From NCBI GenBank assembly GCA_945903265.1, contig CAMDNQ010000025.1, forward strand, positions 1-41,676: a stretch of DNA of 41,676 nucleotides, in the 5' to 3' direction. Origin of the DNA: Candidatus Sulfopaludibacter sp. SbA3 (lineage in GTDB: Bacteria; Acidobacteriota; Vicinamibacteria; Vicinamibacterales; UBA2999). Shown piece by piece: positions 1 through 8,311 of the stretch. A model generated the notes under the pieces. The model was not told where the DNA came from and did not search any database. It worked only from the letters and a program-made list of their open reading frames with translations. The position numbers and the translations under genes are program-made. How positions within the stretch are numbered: the first letter of the stretch is position 1; each line of letters starts with the position of its first letter.

Positions 1-1411
1 GATGGATCTCGTCGACTATGCCAGAGGGGCATTCGACCAGATTGAAGGCGAATATCAGGAGTTCTGTGCCCGGATCGGCCTGCCCGACGTGACGTGCATC
101 CCCATCTCGGCCGTCACCGGCGACAACGTCGTGTCACGCAGTGCCGCGATGCCCTGGTACGGCGGCCCCGCGCTGCTCGGACTGCTCGATGCGATCCCCG
201 TCCCGGACGATCCCGCCGCGAAGCCGCTCCGCCTGCCGGTGCAACGCATCGCCCGCCCGCACCAGGACTTCCGGGGGATTACCGGCGTGATTGCGAGCGG
301 TGTTCTCCGCGCGGGCGACATGGTATCTGTGCTGCCTTCGCATCGCCAGAGCCGTGTCACGCAGGTCCTCGTCGGCGACCGCGAGGTGGAGAGCGCGTCG
401 GCGGGCCGGTCGGTGACGGTCACGCTGGCCGACGACATCGACGTGGCGCGCGGCGACGTGCTGTCGGCGCCGGATCACGAGCCAGGCGTGGCGGACCAGC
501 TTCAGGCCACGATGGTCTGGATGCACGAGCACGCCCTGATGCCGGGCCGGTCGTACCTGATGAAGCTCGCGACGCAGACGGCTATCGCTACCGTCACGCG
601 GCTCAAGTACGCGATCGACGTCAACACGCACGCCCACGTGGCGAGCCGGCGACTCGAGATGAACGAGCTCGGCGTGTGCGACCTCGATCTGGGCAGACCG
701 GTCGTCTTCGATCCCTATGTCGAGAACCGCGACCTCGGAGGTTTCATCCTCATTGATCGGCTCACGAACGAGACGGTCGGTGCCGGTCTCGTGCAATTTG
801 CGCTGCGGCGCTCGCAAAATCTGCGGTGGCAGGCATTCGAGGTCAGCGGCAGCAGCCGCGCCCGCCTCATGGGCCAGCGGCCGTGCGTGGTCTGGCTCAC
901 GGGCCTGTCCGGCGCCGGGAAGTCCACGATCGCCAACATCGTCGAAAAACGTTTGCACCAGCTGGGCCAGCACACGTATATCCTCGACGGTGACAACGTT
1001 CGGCACGGGCTGAGCAGGGACCTGGGATTCACCGAGGCCGACCGGGTGGAGAACATCCGCCGTGTGGCGGAGGTCGCCAGGCTCATGGCGGACGCCGGGC
1101 TCATCGTGCTCGTCTCGTTCATCTCTCCGTACCGTGCCGACCGGACGATGGCGCGCGAGCTCCTGCCGGACGGGCAGTTTATCGAGGTGTTCGTGGATGC
1201 GCCGCTGTCCGTGGTGGAAGCGCGCGATCCGAAGGGGCTGTACGGAAAGGCCCGCCGGGGCGAATTGAAGAACTTCACAGGCATCGACGCGCCCTATGAG
1301 GCGCCCGAGGATCCGAATCTGCATATCGACACCAGTACCGTGAGCGCCGAGCAGGCCGCCGACAGGATCGTCGACGCGCTACGATCGGCTGGCGTCATAT
1401 CCGCCCACTAG
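1..1411 (+). CDS. cysNC: CysN/CysC bifunctional sulfate adenylyltransferase large subunit / APS kinase (5' partial)
   Basis: This is the C-terminal part of the fused enzyme that activates sulfate: CysN is the GTPase subunit of ATP sulfurylase, and CysC phosphorylates adenylylsulfate to PAPS. The visible protein begins inside the GTPase G4 motif (MDLVDY, normally preceded by NK), so the GTPase N-terminus lies outside the window. EF-Tu-like beta-barrel domains fill about residues 70-285. The APS kinase domain follows from about residue 290, with the P-loop GLSGAGKST near residues 301-309, then DGDNVRHGL, SFISPYR and the FTGIDAPYE segment, all typical of CysC. The frame runs to a TAG stop. A separate CysD subunit would be expected upstream, outside the window. 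Cytoplasmic; assimilatory sulfate metabolism or sulfation. Confidence 0.96.
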   Translation, partial: MDLVDYARGAFDQIEGEYQEFCARIGLPDVTCIPISAVTGDNVVSRSAAMPWYGGPALLGLLDAIPVPDDPAAKPLRLPVQRIARPHQDFRGITGVIASGVLRAGDMVSVLPSHRQSRVTQVLVGDREVESASAGRSVTVTLADDIDVARGDVLSAPDHEPGVADQLQATMVWMHEHALMPGRSYLMKLATQTAIATVTRLKYAIDVNTHAHVASRRLEMNELGVCDLDLGRPVVFDPYVENRDLGGFILIDRLTNETVGAGLVQFALRRSQNLRWQAFEVSGSSRARLMGQRPCVVWLTGLSGAGKSTIANIVEKRLHQLGQHTYILDGDNVRHGLSRDLGFTEADRVENIRRVAEVARLMADAGLIVLVSFISPYRADRTMARELLPDGQFIEVFVDAPLSVVEARDPKGLYGKARRGELKNFTGIDAPYEAPEDPNLHIDTSTVSAEQAADRIVDALRSAGVISAH

Positions 1412-1429
1412 CCGTCCCGAATCTCACGC

Positions 1430-1753
1430 ATGGCTCAGACCGTCATCATCAATCTTCGCATCCCGTCGCTGACCCTCCGTACGGAACCGCTCGGCGAGGT
1501 CACGCGGATCTCCAACGACGCCATCAGGTTCATCACCCCCATGGAGGTGGAGAGCATTCCGAAGGTGGGGGACGTCCTCACGATGGAAGCCGCTCCCGGC
1601 ATGACCTTCACGTGCGATGTGCTGACGGTCAACTGGCGCGATACGGACAACGCCTTCGTCGTGGCGTGCCGCTACTCGAAGCGCACGATCGCGGCGCACG
1701 AATATCACGCCCTGCTGAACGCTCCCCAGTGGGAGTCGAGGCCGTTGCTGTAA
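1430..1753 (+). CDS. Small beta-rich protein, possibly PilZ-like
   Basis: A 107-residue soluble protein with no signal peptide or membrane segment, starting 18 bases after the cysNC stop. The sequence alternates hydrophobic and polar residues in short strands (GEVTRISNDAIRF, GDVLTMEAAPG, FTCDVLTVNW, FVVACRYSK). This layout resembles the beta-barrel of PilZ-type domains, and GEVTRIS/GDVLTM sit where PilZ has its 'V.dIS..G' and 'GD' turns. The basic RxxxR motif for cyclic-di-GMP is not evident, so binding is doubtful. It may be co-transcribed with cysNC. Function unknown; the PilZ suggestion is weak. Confidence 0.6.
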   Translation: MAQTVIINLRIPSLTLRTEPLGEVTRISNDAIRFITPMEVESIPKVGDVLTMEAAPGMTFTCDVLTVNWRDTDNAFVVACRYSKRTIAAHEYHALLNAPQWESRPLL

Positions 1754-1794
1754 CCGACCGGATCGAACGCACAGGATCGACAGAGGCATCACAA

Positions 1795-2283
1795 ATGCGC
1801 ACCGACGACATTGCGAAGACACTGGCGGGGCTCTTCAGCGAGCTGACCGCCGGTTCCCCTGCCTCAGGCGCCTACATGCTGAATCCCGAAGACAAGGGAT
1901 TGCTGGCCTCCCTCGACACGCTCCCGGCGGCCGCCGCATCCGCGTTAACTCCGACCGGATCCTCCATCGCCGCGCACGTCGATCACGTCCGGTACGGGTT
2001 GTCGCTCCTGAACCGGTGGAGTGCCGGCGCCAACCCGTTCGAGGACGCCGACTGGAGCGCGAGCTGGAAAAAAACGACGGTGTCTGACGAGGACTGGTGG
2101 GCGCTGTGCGTCGACCTCCGGCTCGAAGCTGGACGCTGGCTGAAGGCCCTGGAGACGCCCCGCGAGGTGAACGAGGTCGAACTGCACGGCATGATCGGGA
2201 GCATCGCGCATCTGGCCTATCACCTCGGCGCCATCCGCCAGATCAACCAGGCGCTCCGCGGACCCGCCCAATCCAGTCGCTGA
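1795..2283 (+). CDS. DinB-like four-helix protein
   Basis: A 162-residue cytoplasmic protein of the DinB/YfiT-like superfamily, which are helical bundles that often hold a divalent metal on three histidines. The pattern is visible as HVDHVRYGLSLLNRW in the second helix and HGMIGSIAHLAYHLGAIRQI near the C-terminus. These supply the spaced histidines. The frame is open further upstream, but the ATG at 1795 is chosen because it gives the usual family length and a normal N-terminus; the upstream reading overlaps the preceding gene. The enzymatic activity of this subgroup is not known; some relatives are bacillithiol- or mycothiol-dependent transferases. Confidence 0.75.
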   Translation: MRTDDIAKTLAGLFSELTAGSPASGAYMLNPEDKGLLASLDTLPAAAASALTPTGSSIAAHVDHVRYGLSLLNRWSAGANPFEDADWSASWKKTTVSDEDWWALCVDLRLEAGRWLKALETPREVNEVELHGMIGSIAHLAYHLGAIRQINQALRGPAQSSR

Positions 2284-2337
2284 CCGCCCGCCCGCGCCGG
2301 CGGTCGCCGGGGTCTCCTGGCGCTGGCACGGCTCGTG

Positions 2338-3873
2338 ATGATCAGGTGGTCGATGCGCCGCTTTCTCTGGGTCGCCCTCGCTTTGCTCGTGATTCTCGCT
2401 GCCGTTACTGTCGAGTTGGCGACAGGCACCACCTCTTACGTCCGCGATCACGTCGTGGAAGCCCTCAATGCCCGATTCGGCGGTACGGTGGCCATGGAGG
2501 GTCTGCAGGTCCACGCCTTCCCGTCCCCTGGGGTCACCGGCCAGGGGCTCGTGCTTCGACATCGCGGCCGCGACGATATTCCTCCCCTGCTGAGCGTCTC
2601 CTCGTTCTCGGCCACCGCAGGCATCCTGGGGTTGCGCCGCTCCCCCGTCCGCCTCGAGACGGTCGAGGTCGAGGGGCTGCACGTGAACGTGGGTCCGGGG
2701 ACGAAGGGCTCCGGCGCCGAGTCGCCGGGCGGACTGCCGACCATCTATATCGATCGGCTCACGGCGAAGAATGCGGCGTTCGAAATCTGGCCGCGCGATC
2801 CCGCGAAGTTGCCGCGCCACTTCGACATTCATGATCTCGAAATGCGCGAAGTCGGTCGGACGTCCGCCGCATCCTTCCATGCGTCGATCACCAATCCAAA
2901 GCCGCACGGACGGATCGATACCGAAGGCACGTTTGGTCCCTGGAATCCCGATGACCCGCAGCGCACGCCACTGCAGGGCGACTACCTGTTCGGGAACGCG
3001 AACCTCAACACGATCAAGGGCATCGGGGGCACCCTCTCGTCGGGCGGCACCTTCGAGGGTCTGCTCGAGCGGATCATCGTGCGCGGACACACCGAGACAC
3101 CAGATTTTTCAATCGACGTGGCGGGCCAGCCGATGCCGCTCAAGACCACGTACGTCGCCGTCGTCGACGGGACGAACGGGAATACGTGGCTCGAGCGTGT
3201 CGAGGCGCGGCTCCGCGATACGTTGATTGTGGCCAAAGGCGAAGTGGTGCGCGCGCGCGAGATCAAGGGGCGCCACATCACGGTGGACGTGGTCATCGAC
3301 GACGGCAGGCTCGAGGATCTGCTCGGGCTCGCGGTCAAGGCGGCAAGCGCCCCGATGTCGGGCGCCATCACCGTCAAGACGCGCCTCGTCATTCCTGCTG
3401 GCGAAGAGGATGTCATCGACAAGATTCAGCTGGCGGGCGAGTTCGCGATCTCCCAGGCGCGATTCGCGAACCTGAACGTGCAGAAGCGGATCGACGACAT
3501 GAGCCGGCGTGGCCGCGGCGATGGTGCCGGGGAGAACGAGGGCCAGAGCGTCGTCTCAAATCTGAGAGGCCGCTTCACGATGCGCGATGCGGCGATCGAC
3601 TTCTCTCACCTGAGTTTCGGCGTACCCGGCGCGATGGTGCAGCTCGCCGGGCGGTACAGCGTCCGGCAGGAATGGGTCGACTTTCGAGGCGACGTGCTGC
3701 TGGATGCGTCACTGGCCGAGATGACGACCGGCATCAAGTCGGTGGCCGCGCGTCTGGCACAGCCGTTCTTCCGGCGGCCCGGCGGGGGGACGAAGCTCCC
3801 GATCCGCATCTATGGCAACCGGACGAAGCCGTCGTTCGGTCTCGACGTCAAACGCGCGTTCCTCCCTGGCTAG
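2338..3873 (+). CDS. AsmA-like envelope protein
   Basis: A 511-residue protein with one N-terminal membrane anchor (RRFLWVALALLVILAAVTVEL) followed by a large beta-rich periplasmic part. The N-terminal segment (VEALNARFGGTVAMEGLQVHAFPSPGVTGQGLVLRH) is the pattern found in AsmA proteins. The C-terminus (MRDAAIDFSHLSFGVPGAMVQLAG onward, ending with RIYGNRTKPSFGLDVKRAF) matches an AsmA C-terminal region. AsmA-like and related bridge proteins are linked to phospholipid transport or outer-membrane assembly. The start could also be the GTG at 2335 or the ATG at 2353. It lies 11 bases before the transporter gene, so the two are probably co-transcribed. Confidence 0.8.
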   Translation: MIRWSMRRFLWVALALLVILAAVTVELATGTTSYVRDHVVEALNARFGGTVAMEGLQVHAFPSPGVTGQGLVLRHRGRDDIPPLLSVSSFSATAGILGLRRSPVRLETVEVEGLHVNVGPGTKGSGAESPGGLPTIYIDRLTAKNAAFEIWPRDPAKLPRHFDIHDLEMREVGRTSAASFHASITNPKPHGRIDTEGTFGPWNPDDPQRTPLQGDYLFGNANLNTIKGIGGTLSSGGTFEGLLERIIVRGHTETPDFSIDVAGQPMPLKTTYVAVVDGTNGNTWLERVEARLRDTLIVAKGEVVRAREIKGRHITVDVVIDDGRLEDLLGLAVKAASAPMSGAITVKTRLVIPAGEEDVIDKIQLAGEFAISQARFANLNVQKRIDDMSRRGRGDGAGENEGQSVVSNLRGRFTMRDAAIDFSHLSFGVPGAMVQLAGRYSVRQEWVDFRGDVLLDASLAEMTTGIKSVAARLAQPFFRRPGGGTKLPIRIYGNRTKPSFGLDVKRAFLPG

Positions 3874-3884
3874 GGCCTATCCAC

Positions 3885-5039
3885 GTGACTTCCGACACTG
3901 ACCCGTCCGGGCCGCAGCCCGACGCTGCTGAACCTCCTGCCGATCCGGAGCGAGGCCGCAACATCGCGATCACGATCGTCGCAGTGGCCGCGGCGATCTG
4001 GCTCGCGCAATACATGCGCGACGTGCTGATTCCATTCGTGCTGGCCGGGCTGCTCTTCTACGCGCTCGACCCGCTGGTCGATCGTCTTCAACGCCTGCGC
4101 CTGCCGCGCGCCCTTGGAGCGGGCGTCGCCATCGCGCTTCTCTGTAGCTTCGTCGGGGCCGGCGTCTACAGCCTGCGCGACGATGCGATGCGCGTGGTCG
4201 AGGAGTTGCCGGACGCGGCGAGGCGCGTGCGCGCGAAGTGGGCGTCGGAAGCTGGTGGAGCGCCCACGGCGATCGAAAAAGTCCAGGACGCCGCCCGGGA
4301 GATCGAGGGCCTGGCGGAGGAGGCCGCCGCCACTCCCGAGGAAAATACCGCGCCTCCAGGCGTCGAGCGGGTGCAAATCGAGGAGCCGACGTTCCGCATG
4401 TTCGACTACGTCTGGTGGACCTCCATCGGGGCGCTGACGCTCCTCGGGCAGGCGGCACTCGTACTGTTCCTCACCTATTTCCTGCTCGTCTACGACGATC
4501 TGTTCAAGCGGAAGCTGGTGGAGAGCGTCGGCACCCGTCTGGCGCACAAGAAGATCACCGTGCAGATTCTCAACGACATCGCCACGCAGATCGAACGGTT
4601 CCTGCTCGTGCAGATCTTCACGAGTGTGATGGTGGGTATCGCGACGGGCCTGGCGTTCTGGTGGATGGGCCTCAGCTATCCCGGGTTCTGGGGCGTGGCG
4701 GCCGGCGTCTTCAACATCGTCCCCTACTTCGGGCCGCTCGTCGTGGCGTCGGGGGTCGGCCTCGCGGGATACCTGCAGTTCGAGTCGATGCAGGCCGCGC
4801 TGGAGTTCGCGGGCGTGGCGATGCTGATCACGACTATCGAGGGCTACTGGCTGACACCCGCGCTGATGCGGAAGGTCGCGGACATGAACCGGATCGCCAT
4901 CTTTGCGGGGCTGCTCTTCTGGAGCTGGCTCTGGGGCATCCCGGGAATGCTGCTCGCAATCCCGATGATGGTCGTCATCAAGGCGGTGTGCGATCGGGTG
5001 GAAGGGCTCCAGCCGGTCGGCACCATGCTCGGAGAGTAG
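3885..5039 (+). CDS. AI-2E family transporter (PerM/YdiK type)
   Basis: A 384-residue polytopic inner-membrane protein of the AI-2 exporter/PerM family. The N-terminal membrane pair (NIAITIVAVAAAIWLAQYMRD, LIPFVLAGLLFYALDPLVDRL) and the later helices are typical, with the conserved GVFNIVPYFGPLV and IEGYWLTPALM blocks near the C-terminus. A charged Ala/Glu-rich stretch (about residues 105-165) forms an extramembrane loop, as is common in this family. The GTG at 3885 is chosen because it falls just after the upstream stop at 3873; the frame stays open upstream only as an overlap. Substrate unknown: few family members are proven to move AI-2, and others are proposed antiporters or efflux proteins. 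Confidence 0.88.
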   Translation: MTSDTDPSGPQPDAAEPPADPERGRNIAITIVAVAAAIWLAQYMRDVLIPFVLAGLLFYALDPLVDRLQRLRLPRALGAGVAIALLCSFVGAGVYSLRDDAMRVVEELPDAARRVRAKWASEAGGAPTAIEKVQDAAREIEGLAEEAAATPEENTAPPGVERVQIEEPTFRMFDYVWWTSIGALTLLGQAALVLFLTYFLLVYDDLFKRKLVESVGTRLAHKKITVQILNDIATQIERFLLVQIFTSVMVGIATGLAFWWMGLSYPGFWGVAAGVFNIVPYFGPLVVASGVGLAGYLQFESMQAALEFAGVAMLITTIEGYWLTPALMRKVADMNRIAIFAGLLFWSWLWGIPGMLLAIPMMVVIKAVCDRVEGLQPVGTMLGE

Positions 5040-5052
5040 CCTCGGAGAGTCG

Positions 5053-5748
5053 CTACGTCCTGGCGCGTTTCGGCTTCCTGGCGTCCGCCCGCAGGGTGCG
5101 CATCGTCGTGGCCAGCGCCGCGAGCTCTTCGCGGGTGAGAACGGCCCTGGCCTTCTTGAACATGTCTCGCTCTTCCTCCTCGATGTGGTGCTCGATGTTT
5201 TCCTTCAGTACCTTGAACTTCGGCCCCCATTGCTCGTCGCTGGTGGCCAGGTCGTACAGTTCCCCGACGATCAGGTCGGCCACGTGGTGTTCCTGGTAGC
5301 CCTCGAGCACGATCTCCCTGGTCTCGGCGTGGGGCGCGAGCGCGGGATAGAGCGCCTGCTCCTCGAGCAGCTCGTGGAGGTTCAGCTCCGACGTGAGCGT
5401 ATCGAGCACCTTCGTGCGCGTTTTCGCGGCGCGGGCGGTCGTCCCCTCTCCCGCCTTCAAGAGCGACTCGAAGCGACGATGATCCGCCTCCAGAAGACGG
5501 ATGGGGTCGGCTTCCCGTGCTCCCCACGGAAGCCGCTCGGCCAGCGCGCTCAGCGCCCCTGAGGCAGTGCCGCGAATCAGCGCGGCAGCCGACGAGATCT
5601 TCGACGGCGTCGGCGGTTTCGGCGTGCGCGCCTTGCGATTCTTCCGGGTCGCTGCCGCCCGCGCAGCGGTCTTGCGCGCGGCTGTGTTGGCCTTTCCCGC
5701 TGCCCGTCGCTTCGCCGGGAGTTTTCGCTTCACTGATTTTCGTGCCAC
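5053..5748 (-). CDS. Hemerythrin HHE domain protein with basic histone-like tail
   Basis: A 231-residue cytoplasmic protein. Residues 1-50 form a disordered tail of Lys, Arg, Ala and Pro (19 of 50 residues are Lys or Arg), like histone H1/HU-type bacterial tails. From about residue 80 there is a hemerythrin domain with the expected iron ligands: EADHRRFESLL, LNLHELLEEQALYPAL, YQEHHVADL and IEHHIEEEERDMF. Such domains bind a diiron centre and sense or store O2 or NO, or protect against oxidants. The GTG at 5748 is preferred over the GTG at 5769 because GGAGG lies four bases upstream of it. Transcribed divergently from the receiver gene at 5937. The tail suggests DNA binding, which is an inference. 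Confidence 0.85.
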   Translation of the reverse strand: MARKSVKRKLPAKRRAAGKANTAARKTAARAAATRKNRKARTPKPPTPSKISSAAALIRGTASGALSALAERLPWGAREADPIRLLEADHRRFESLLKAGEGTTARAAKTRTKVLDTLTSELNLHELLEEQALYPALAPHAETREIVLEGYQEHHVADLIVGELYDLATSDEQWGPKFKVLKENIEHHIEEEERDMFKKARAVLTREELAALATTMRTLRADARKPKRART

Positions 5749-5903
5749 GGTGCCTCCGGGGAGCCACATCCAAACGCTCTGCCATACTTGCGGACAAACG
5801 AGGACAGGATGCCCAAACGGTGACTTTCAAGAAAGTCCTGGTCGGGACCGAGGTGAAAATGGCTCCTCGCCTGAGGGATTCTGGCGGGCGGGCACGGTCG
5901 AGG

Positions 5904-5931
5904 TTGGTTCGAGCGCAATACTGCCTACAAT
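5904..5931 (+). promoter_or_regulatory. Candidate sigma-70 promoter of receiver gene
   Basis: TTGGTT (5904-5909), a 16-base spacer and TACAAT (5926-5931). The predicted start of transcription falls at about 5937-5939, on the GTG start of the receiver gene, so the message could be leaderless. Sequence pattern only. Confidence 0.4.
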
Positions 5932-5936
5932 GCGGT

Positions 5937-6326
5937 GTGCCGCCTTCGTCGCCCACACAGTCCGTCCTCGTCGTCGAAGACGATCGAGCGCTGCGGGAGT
6001 TTTACAGGACTGTGCTGCGGGGTGCGGGGTATGAGGTGGGCGCAGTCGAGGATGGAACGGACGCGCTCAGGCGTCTTGAGGAGTGGCACCCGGATGCCAT
6101 TCTCCTGGACCTCGCACTGCCCCAGCTCAATGGTCGTGAGCTTCATCAGGAGCTCCGCGCGAACCGCGACACGCGGCACATTCCGATTGTCGTCGTGAGT
6201 GGCAACGACACGAGCGACCTGAAGCCCGCCGACTTCGCCGCGATCCTGCAGAAGCCGGTCGATCCGGGCACGCTGATCGACGCCATCACCAGCGCCATCC
6301 GGCTCCGCGGAAGCGCGCTCTCCTAG
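5937..6326 (+). CDS. Single-domain response regulator (receiver)
   Basis: A 129-residue stand-alone receiver domain with all key residues: the acidic pair in VLVVEDDRAL, phospho-acceptor Asp in AILLDLALPQLNG, the Ser of VVVSGND, and the conserved Lys in ILQKPVDP. It has no output domain, so it probably passes phosphate or acts by protein contact in a two-component or phosphorelay system; no histidine kinase is in the window. The start is uncertain. GTG at 5937 sits at the predicted transcription start and gives a normal receiver N-terminus. ATG at 5859 has a good GAGG five bases upstream but adds 26 mostly basic residues. Confidence 0.85.
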   Translation: MPPSSPTQSVLVVEDDRALREFYRTVLRGAGYEVGAVEDGTDALRRLEEWHPDAILLDLALPQLNGRELHQELRANRDTRHIPIVVVSGNDTSDLKPADFAAILQKPVDPGTLIDAITSAIRLRGSALS

Positions 6327-6333
6327 CTCGCCG

Positions 6334-6606
6334 TCACGCTGATCCTTCGGCGAGGACGATATGGGCGCCGCGTATGAGCAGTGGCGTCGCGAGCCATCGA
6401 TCGTCGTCGTGCCGAACAAAGCCTTTCACCACGAACCGCTTCAGAATGCGCTGCGCAGCCTCGAACGACATACGGTCGTCTGCGAGGTCTGCCACACCCA
6501 GGCCGTTCTCCACGGCGAGCAGACGCGTCATGAGACGACGCGGGCATTCTGCGCGCCGGCGGTAATCACGTCTCTCGTCGTGGTCACCTATCGTCTCTCG
6601 TGGCAT
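6334..6606 (-). CDS. Small helical protein, possibly winged-helix
   Basis: A 90-residue basic protein. The part LMTRLLAVENGLGVADLADDRMSFEAAQRILKRFVVKGFVRHDDDRWLA has the helix-turn-helix-wing rhythm of a winged helix: recognition-type helix, then a KGFVRHDDDRW hairpin. No family is recognised with certainty. Its ATG (6606) follows the TGA of the upstream pseudo-receiver gene by a single base, with AAGGA about 11 bases ahead, so the two are translated from one message. The pairing suggests a two-protein signalling unit in which the receiver and DNA-binding parts are separate chains; that is an inference. Confidence 0.55.
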   Translation of the reverse strand: MPRETIGDHDERRDYRRRAECPRRLMTRLLAVENGLGVADLADDRMSFEAAQRILKRFVVKGFVRHDDDRWLATPLLIRGAHIVLAEGSA

Positions 6607-6607
6607 G

Positions 6608-7012
6608 TCAGTGGGTTCCTTTGACCTCTCGCCTGCGGGGGCGTACGAGATCCTGAATCGTCGCGAGGAAATACCCATCGTCGCCATGCGTTGGCACCCA
6701 CGCATTGGCGCCGAGCAAACACGCGGAGGCGCCCGAATGCGCGTCGTCGGCGAGCACGACGACAGGCGGGAGCCGACGTATCTCGGAACCTTGCAGCAAC
6801 CGGAACGATGCGAGGTCGCTGATCAGGATCGCCGGTAGAGCGACGTCATTCAGGGCAGGCCATACTTCAGCTGCCGTGACGGCGTAGCCGCCAGCCTCGA
6901 GCGTGGCTTCGTGAGCAGCACGGGCGTCAGGATTCGCTTCGATCAGAAGGACGTGCGTTTCCGGCGACGACGGGTCTTGCGGAACGGCACCCATGCAGAG
7001 GGTTGGCAGCAC
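6608..7012 (-). CDS. Degenerate receiver-domain protein
   Basis: A protein of up to 134 residues with a receiver-like fold pattern: HVLLIEANPDARAAHEATLEAGGYAVTAAE is the first strand-helix unit, AILISDLASF contains an Asp at the usual phosphorylation site, VVVLADDAHSG is strand 4 and LLGANAWVPTHGDD is the strand 5 region. The Lys that normally follows strand 5 (KP motif) is missing and the acidic pair is reduced, so normal phosphorylation is unlikely. The start may be GTG 7012 or ATG 6994; neither has a strong ribosome site. Operon with the small helical gene one base downstream. Confidence 0.65.
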   Translation of the reverse strand: MLPTLCMGAVPQDPSSPETHVLLIEANPDARAAHEATLEAGGYAVTAAEVWPALNDVALPAILISDLASFRLLQGSEIRRLPPVVVLADDAHSGASACLLGANAWVPTHGDDGYFLATIQDLVRPRRREVKGTH

Positions 7013-7040
7013 GTACCGTGCCTATCTTTGACGGCAAATA

Positions 7041-7070
7041 TTGCGCAGCCTGACGGGAACTCTGTATATT
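7041..7070 (+). promoter_or_regulatory. Candidate promoter of cytochrome gene
   Basis: A TATATT box (7065-7070) with a weak TTGCGC -35 (7041-7046) 18 bases upstream lies in the AT-richer gap between the divergent receiver and cytochrome genes. A clear GGGAGG ribosome site at about 7125-7130 serves the ATG at 7136. Confidence 0.35.
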
Positions 7071-7135
7071 GCCTTCGCTGCTGAAGCTGAGATTGCGCTT
7101 CTCCGACGAGTGTTCGGGTTGATTGGGAGGATCTG

Positions 7136-8299
7136 ATGAGTGGACGGCGATCGGGCTTGTGGCTGGCGGGACTGCTCACACTCTCCCTGCTGGGAGCCAC
7201 CGTCGCCCGCGGTCAGGCCGGCCCCGCCGCTCCGGCCGCGCAGAAGCCGCTGCTGTCGGAGCAGGCATTCAAGGACGTCCGGGAGCTGCGTGGAATCCCC
7301 GTCAAGGAGTTCATGGAAACGATGGGGTTTTTTTCGGCCTCATTGGCGTTGAACTGTTCGGATTGTCACAGTGAGGCCAGCGGCGCCAGCTGGGCGAGGT
7401 ACGCCGACGAGACCCCACTGAAACAGAAAAGCCGCGCGATGATCCGGATGATGAACGCGATCAACAAGACCAACTTCGGCGGGGCGCCTTTCGTGACGTG
7501 CTTCACCTGCCACCGCGGCAGCCAGAGGCCGAAGGCGATCCCGAGCCTGGCGCTGCAGTACTCGGTGCCGCCGGACGAGGATCCCGATGAGATTGCGCCG
7601 CATCCGGCCGTGCGCGTCACGATGACAGCCGATCAGATTCTGGATCGGTATATCCAGGCGATTGGCGGCGCGGCCGCTGCGGCCAGGCTCACCAGCTATA
7701 CCGCCAAGGGAACATACGAGGGGTTTGACTCCGACTTCGAGCAGGTTCCGGTGGAGATCTACGCCAGGGCGCCGGACATGCGGGCCACCGTCATCAAGAT
7801 GCGCGGCGGCGACGTCATCACGACCCATGACGGCCGCGAGGCCTGGGCCGCAGGCCCGCAGGATTTGACGCCGGTGACGCTCATTTCACTTGTCGGGGAA
7901 AGCCTGGACGGGGCCCGTCTCGACGCGCAACTGTCGTTCCCCGGACAGATCAAGCAGATCCTGACGGACTGGCGAACCGGATTCCCGCCGCTCACAATCG
8001 ACGACCGCGCGGTGGATGTGATTGACGGGAGGACGGCGCGGGGGTCGCGCGTCAAACTGTATTTCGACAAGGCGACGGGGTTCCTGGTGCGATCCGTGCG
8101 CTATTCCAGGACGGCCGTTGGCACGGTGCCGATCACCGTCGTGTATTCCAATTACAGCGACGTACCTGGCCTGGGGATGAAGCTCCCCTTCACGTTCCAG
8201 GTGACGTGGACCAATGGCCGAGGCACGTACACGCTCACGTCTCTGCAGCCGAACGTCGCGATTGACGCAGCCAGGTTCGGCAGGCCCACGCCGCCATAA
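7136..8299 (+). CDS. Diheme cytochrome c, reaction-centre cytochrome-like, with C-terminal lipoprotein-like domain
   Basis: A 387-residue exported protein (signal peptide up to about residue 25, LLTLSLLGATVARGQA). Residues 35-140 resemble half of the photosynthetic reaction-centre cytochrome c subunit: EFMETMGFFSASLALNCSDCH, then MIRMMNAIN and VTCFTCHRGSQRP, giving two CxxCH heme sites. Such two-heme forms are frequent in non-phototrophic Acidobacteriota. From MTADQILDRYIQAIGG (about residue 163) on is a beta-rich domain resembling LolA/outer-membrane lipoprotein-sorting proteins. It probably carries electrons in the periplasm; the role of the C-terminal domain is unknown. Single-gene transcription unit with GGGAGG five bases upstream of the ATG. 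Confidence 0.85.
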   Translation: MSGRRSGLWLAGLLTLSLLGATVARGQAGPAAPAAQKPLLSEQAFKDVRELRGIPVKEFMETMGFFSASLALNCSDCHSEASGASWARYADETPLKQKSRAMIRMMNAINKTNFGGAPFVTCFTCHRGSQRPKAIPSLALQYSVPPDEDPDEIAPHPAVRVTMTADQILDRYIQAIGGAAAAARLTSYTAKGTYEGFDSDFEQVPVEIYARAPDMRATVIKMRGGDVITTHDGREAWAAGPQDLTPVTLISLVGESLDGARLDAQLSFPGQIKQILTDWRTGFPPLTIDDRAVDVIDGRTARGSRVKLYFDKATGFLVRSVRYSRTAVGTVPITVVYSNYSDVPGLGMKLPFTFQVTWTNGRGTYTLTSLQPNVAIDAARFGRPTPP

Positions 8300-8311
8300 G
8301 ACGTAGCGCGC

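Noticed and set aside
134-1324. Long minus-strand open frame opposite cysNC
   Set aside because: Its product is Arg/His/Asp-rich with no family pattern, and it lies fully opposite a clear gene; high GC makes such open antisense frames common.
1945-3090. Minus-strand open frame of 381 codons
   Set aside because: It covers parts of the DinB-like and AsmA-like genes in antisense and shows no protein pattern.
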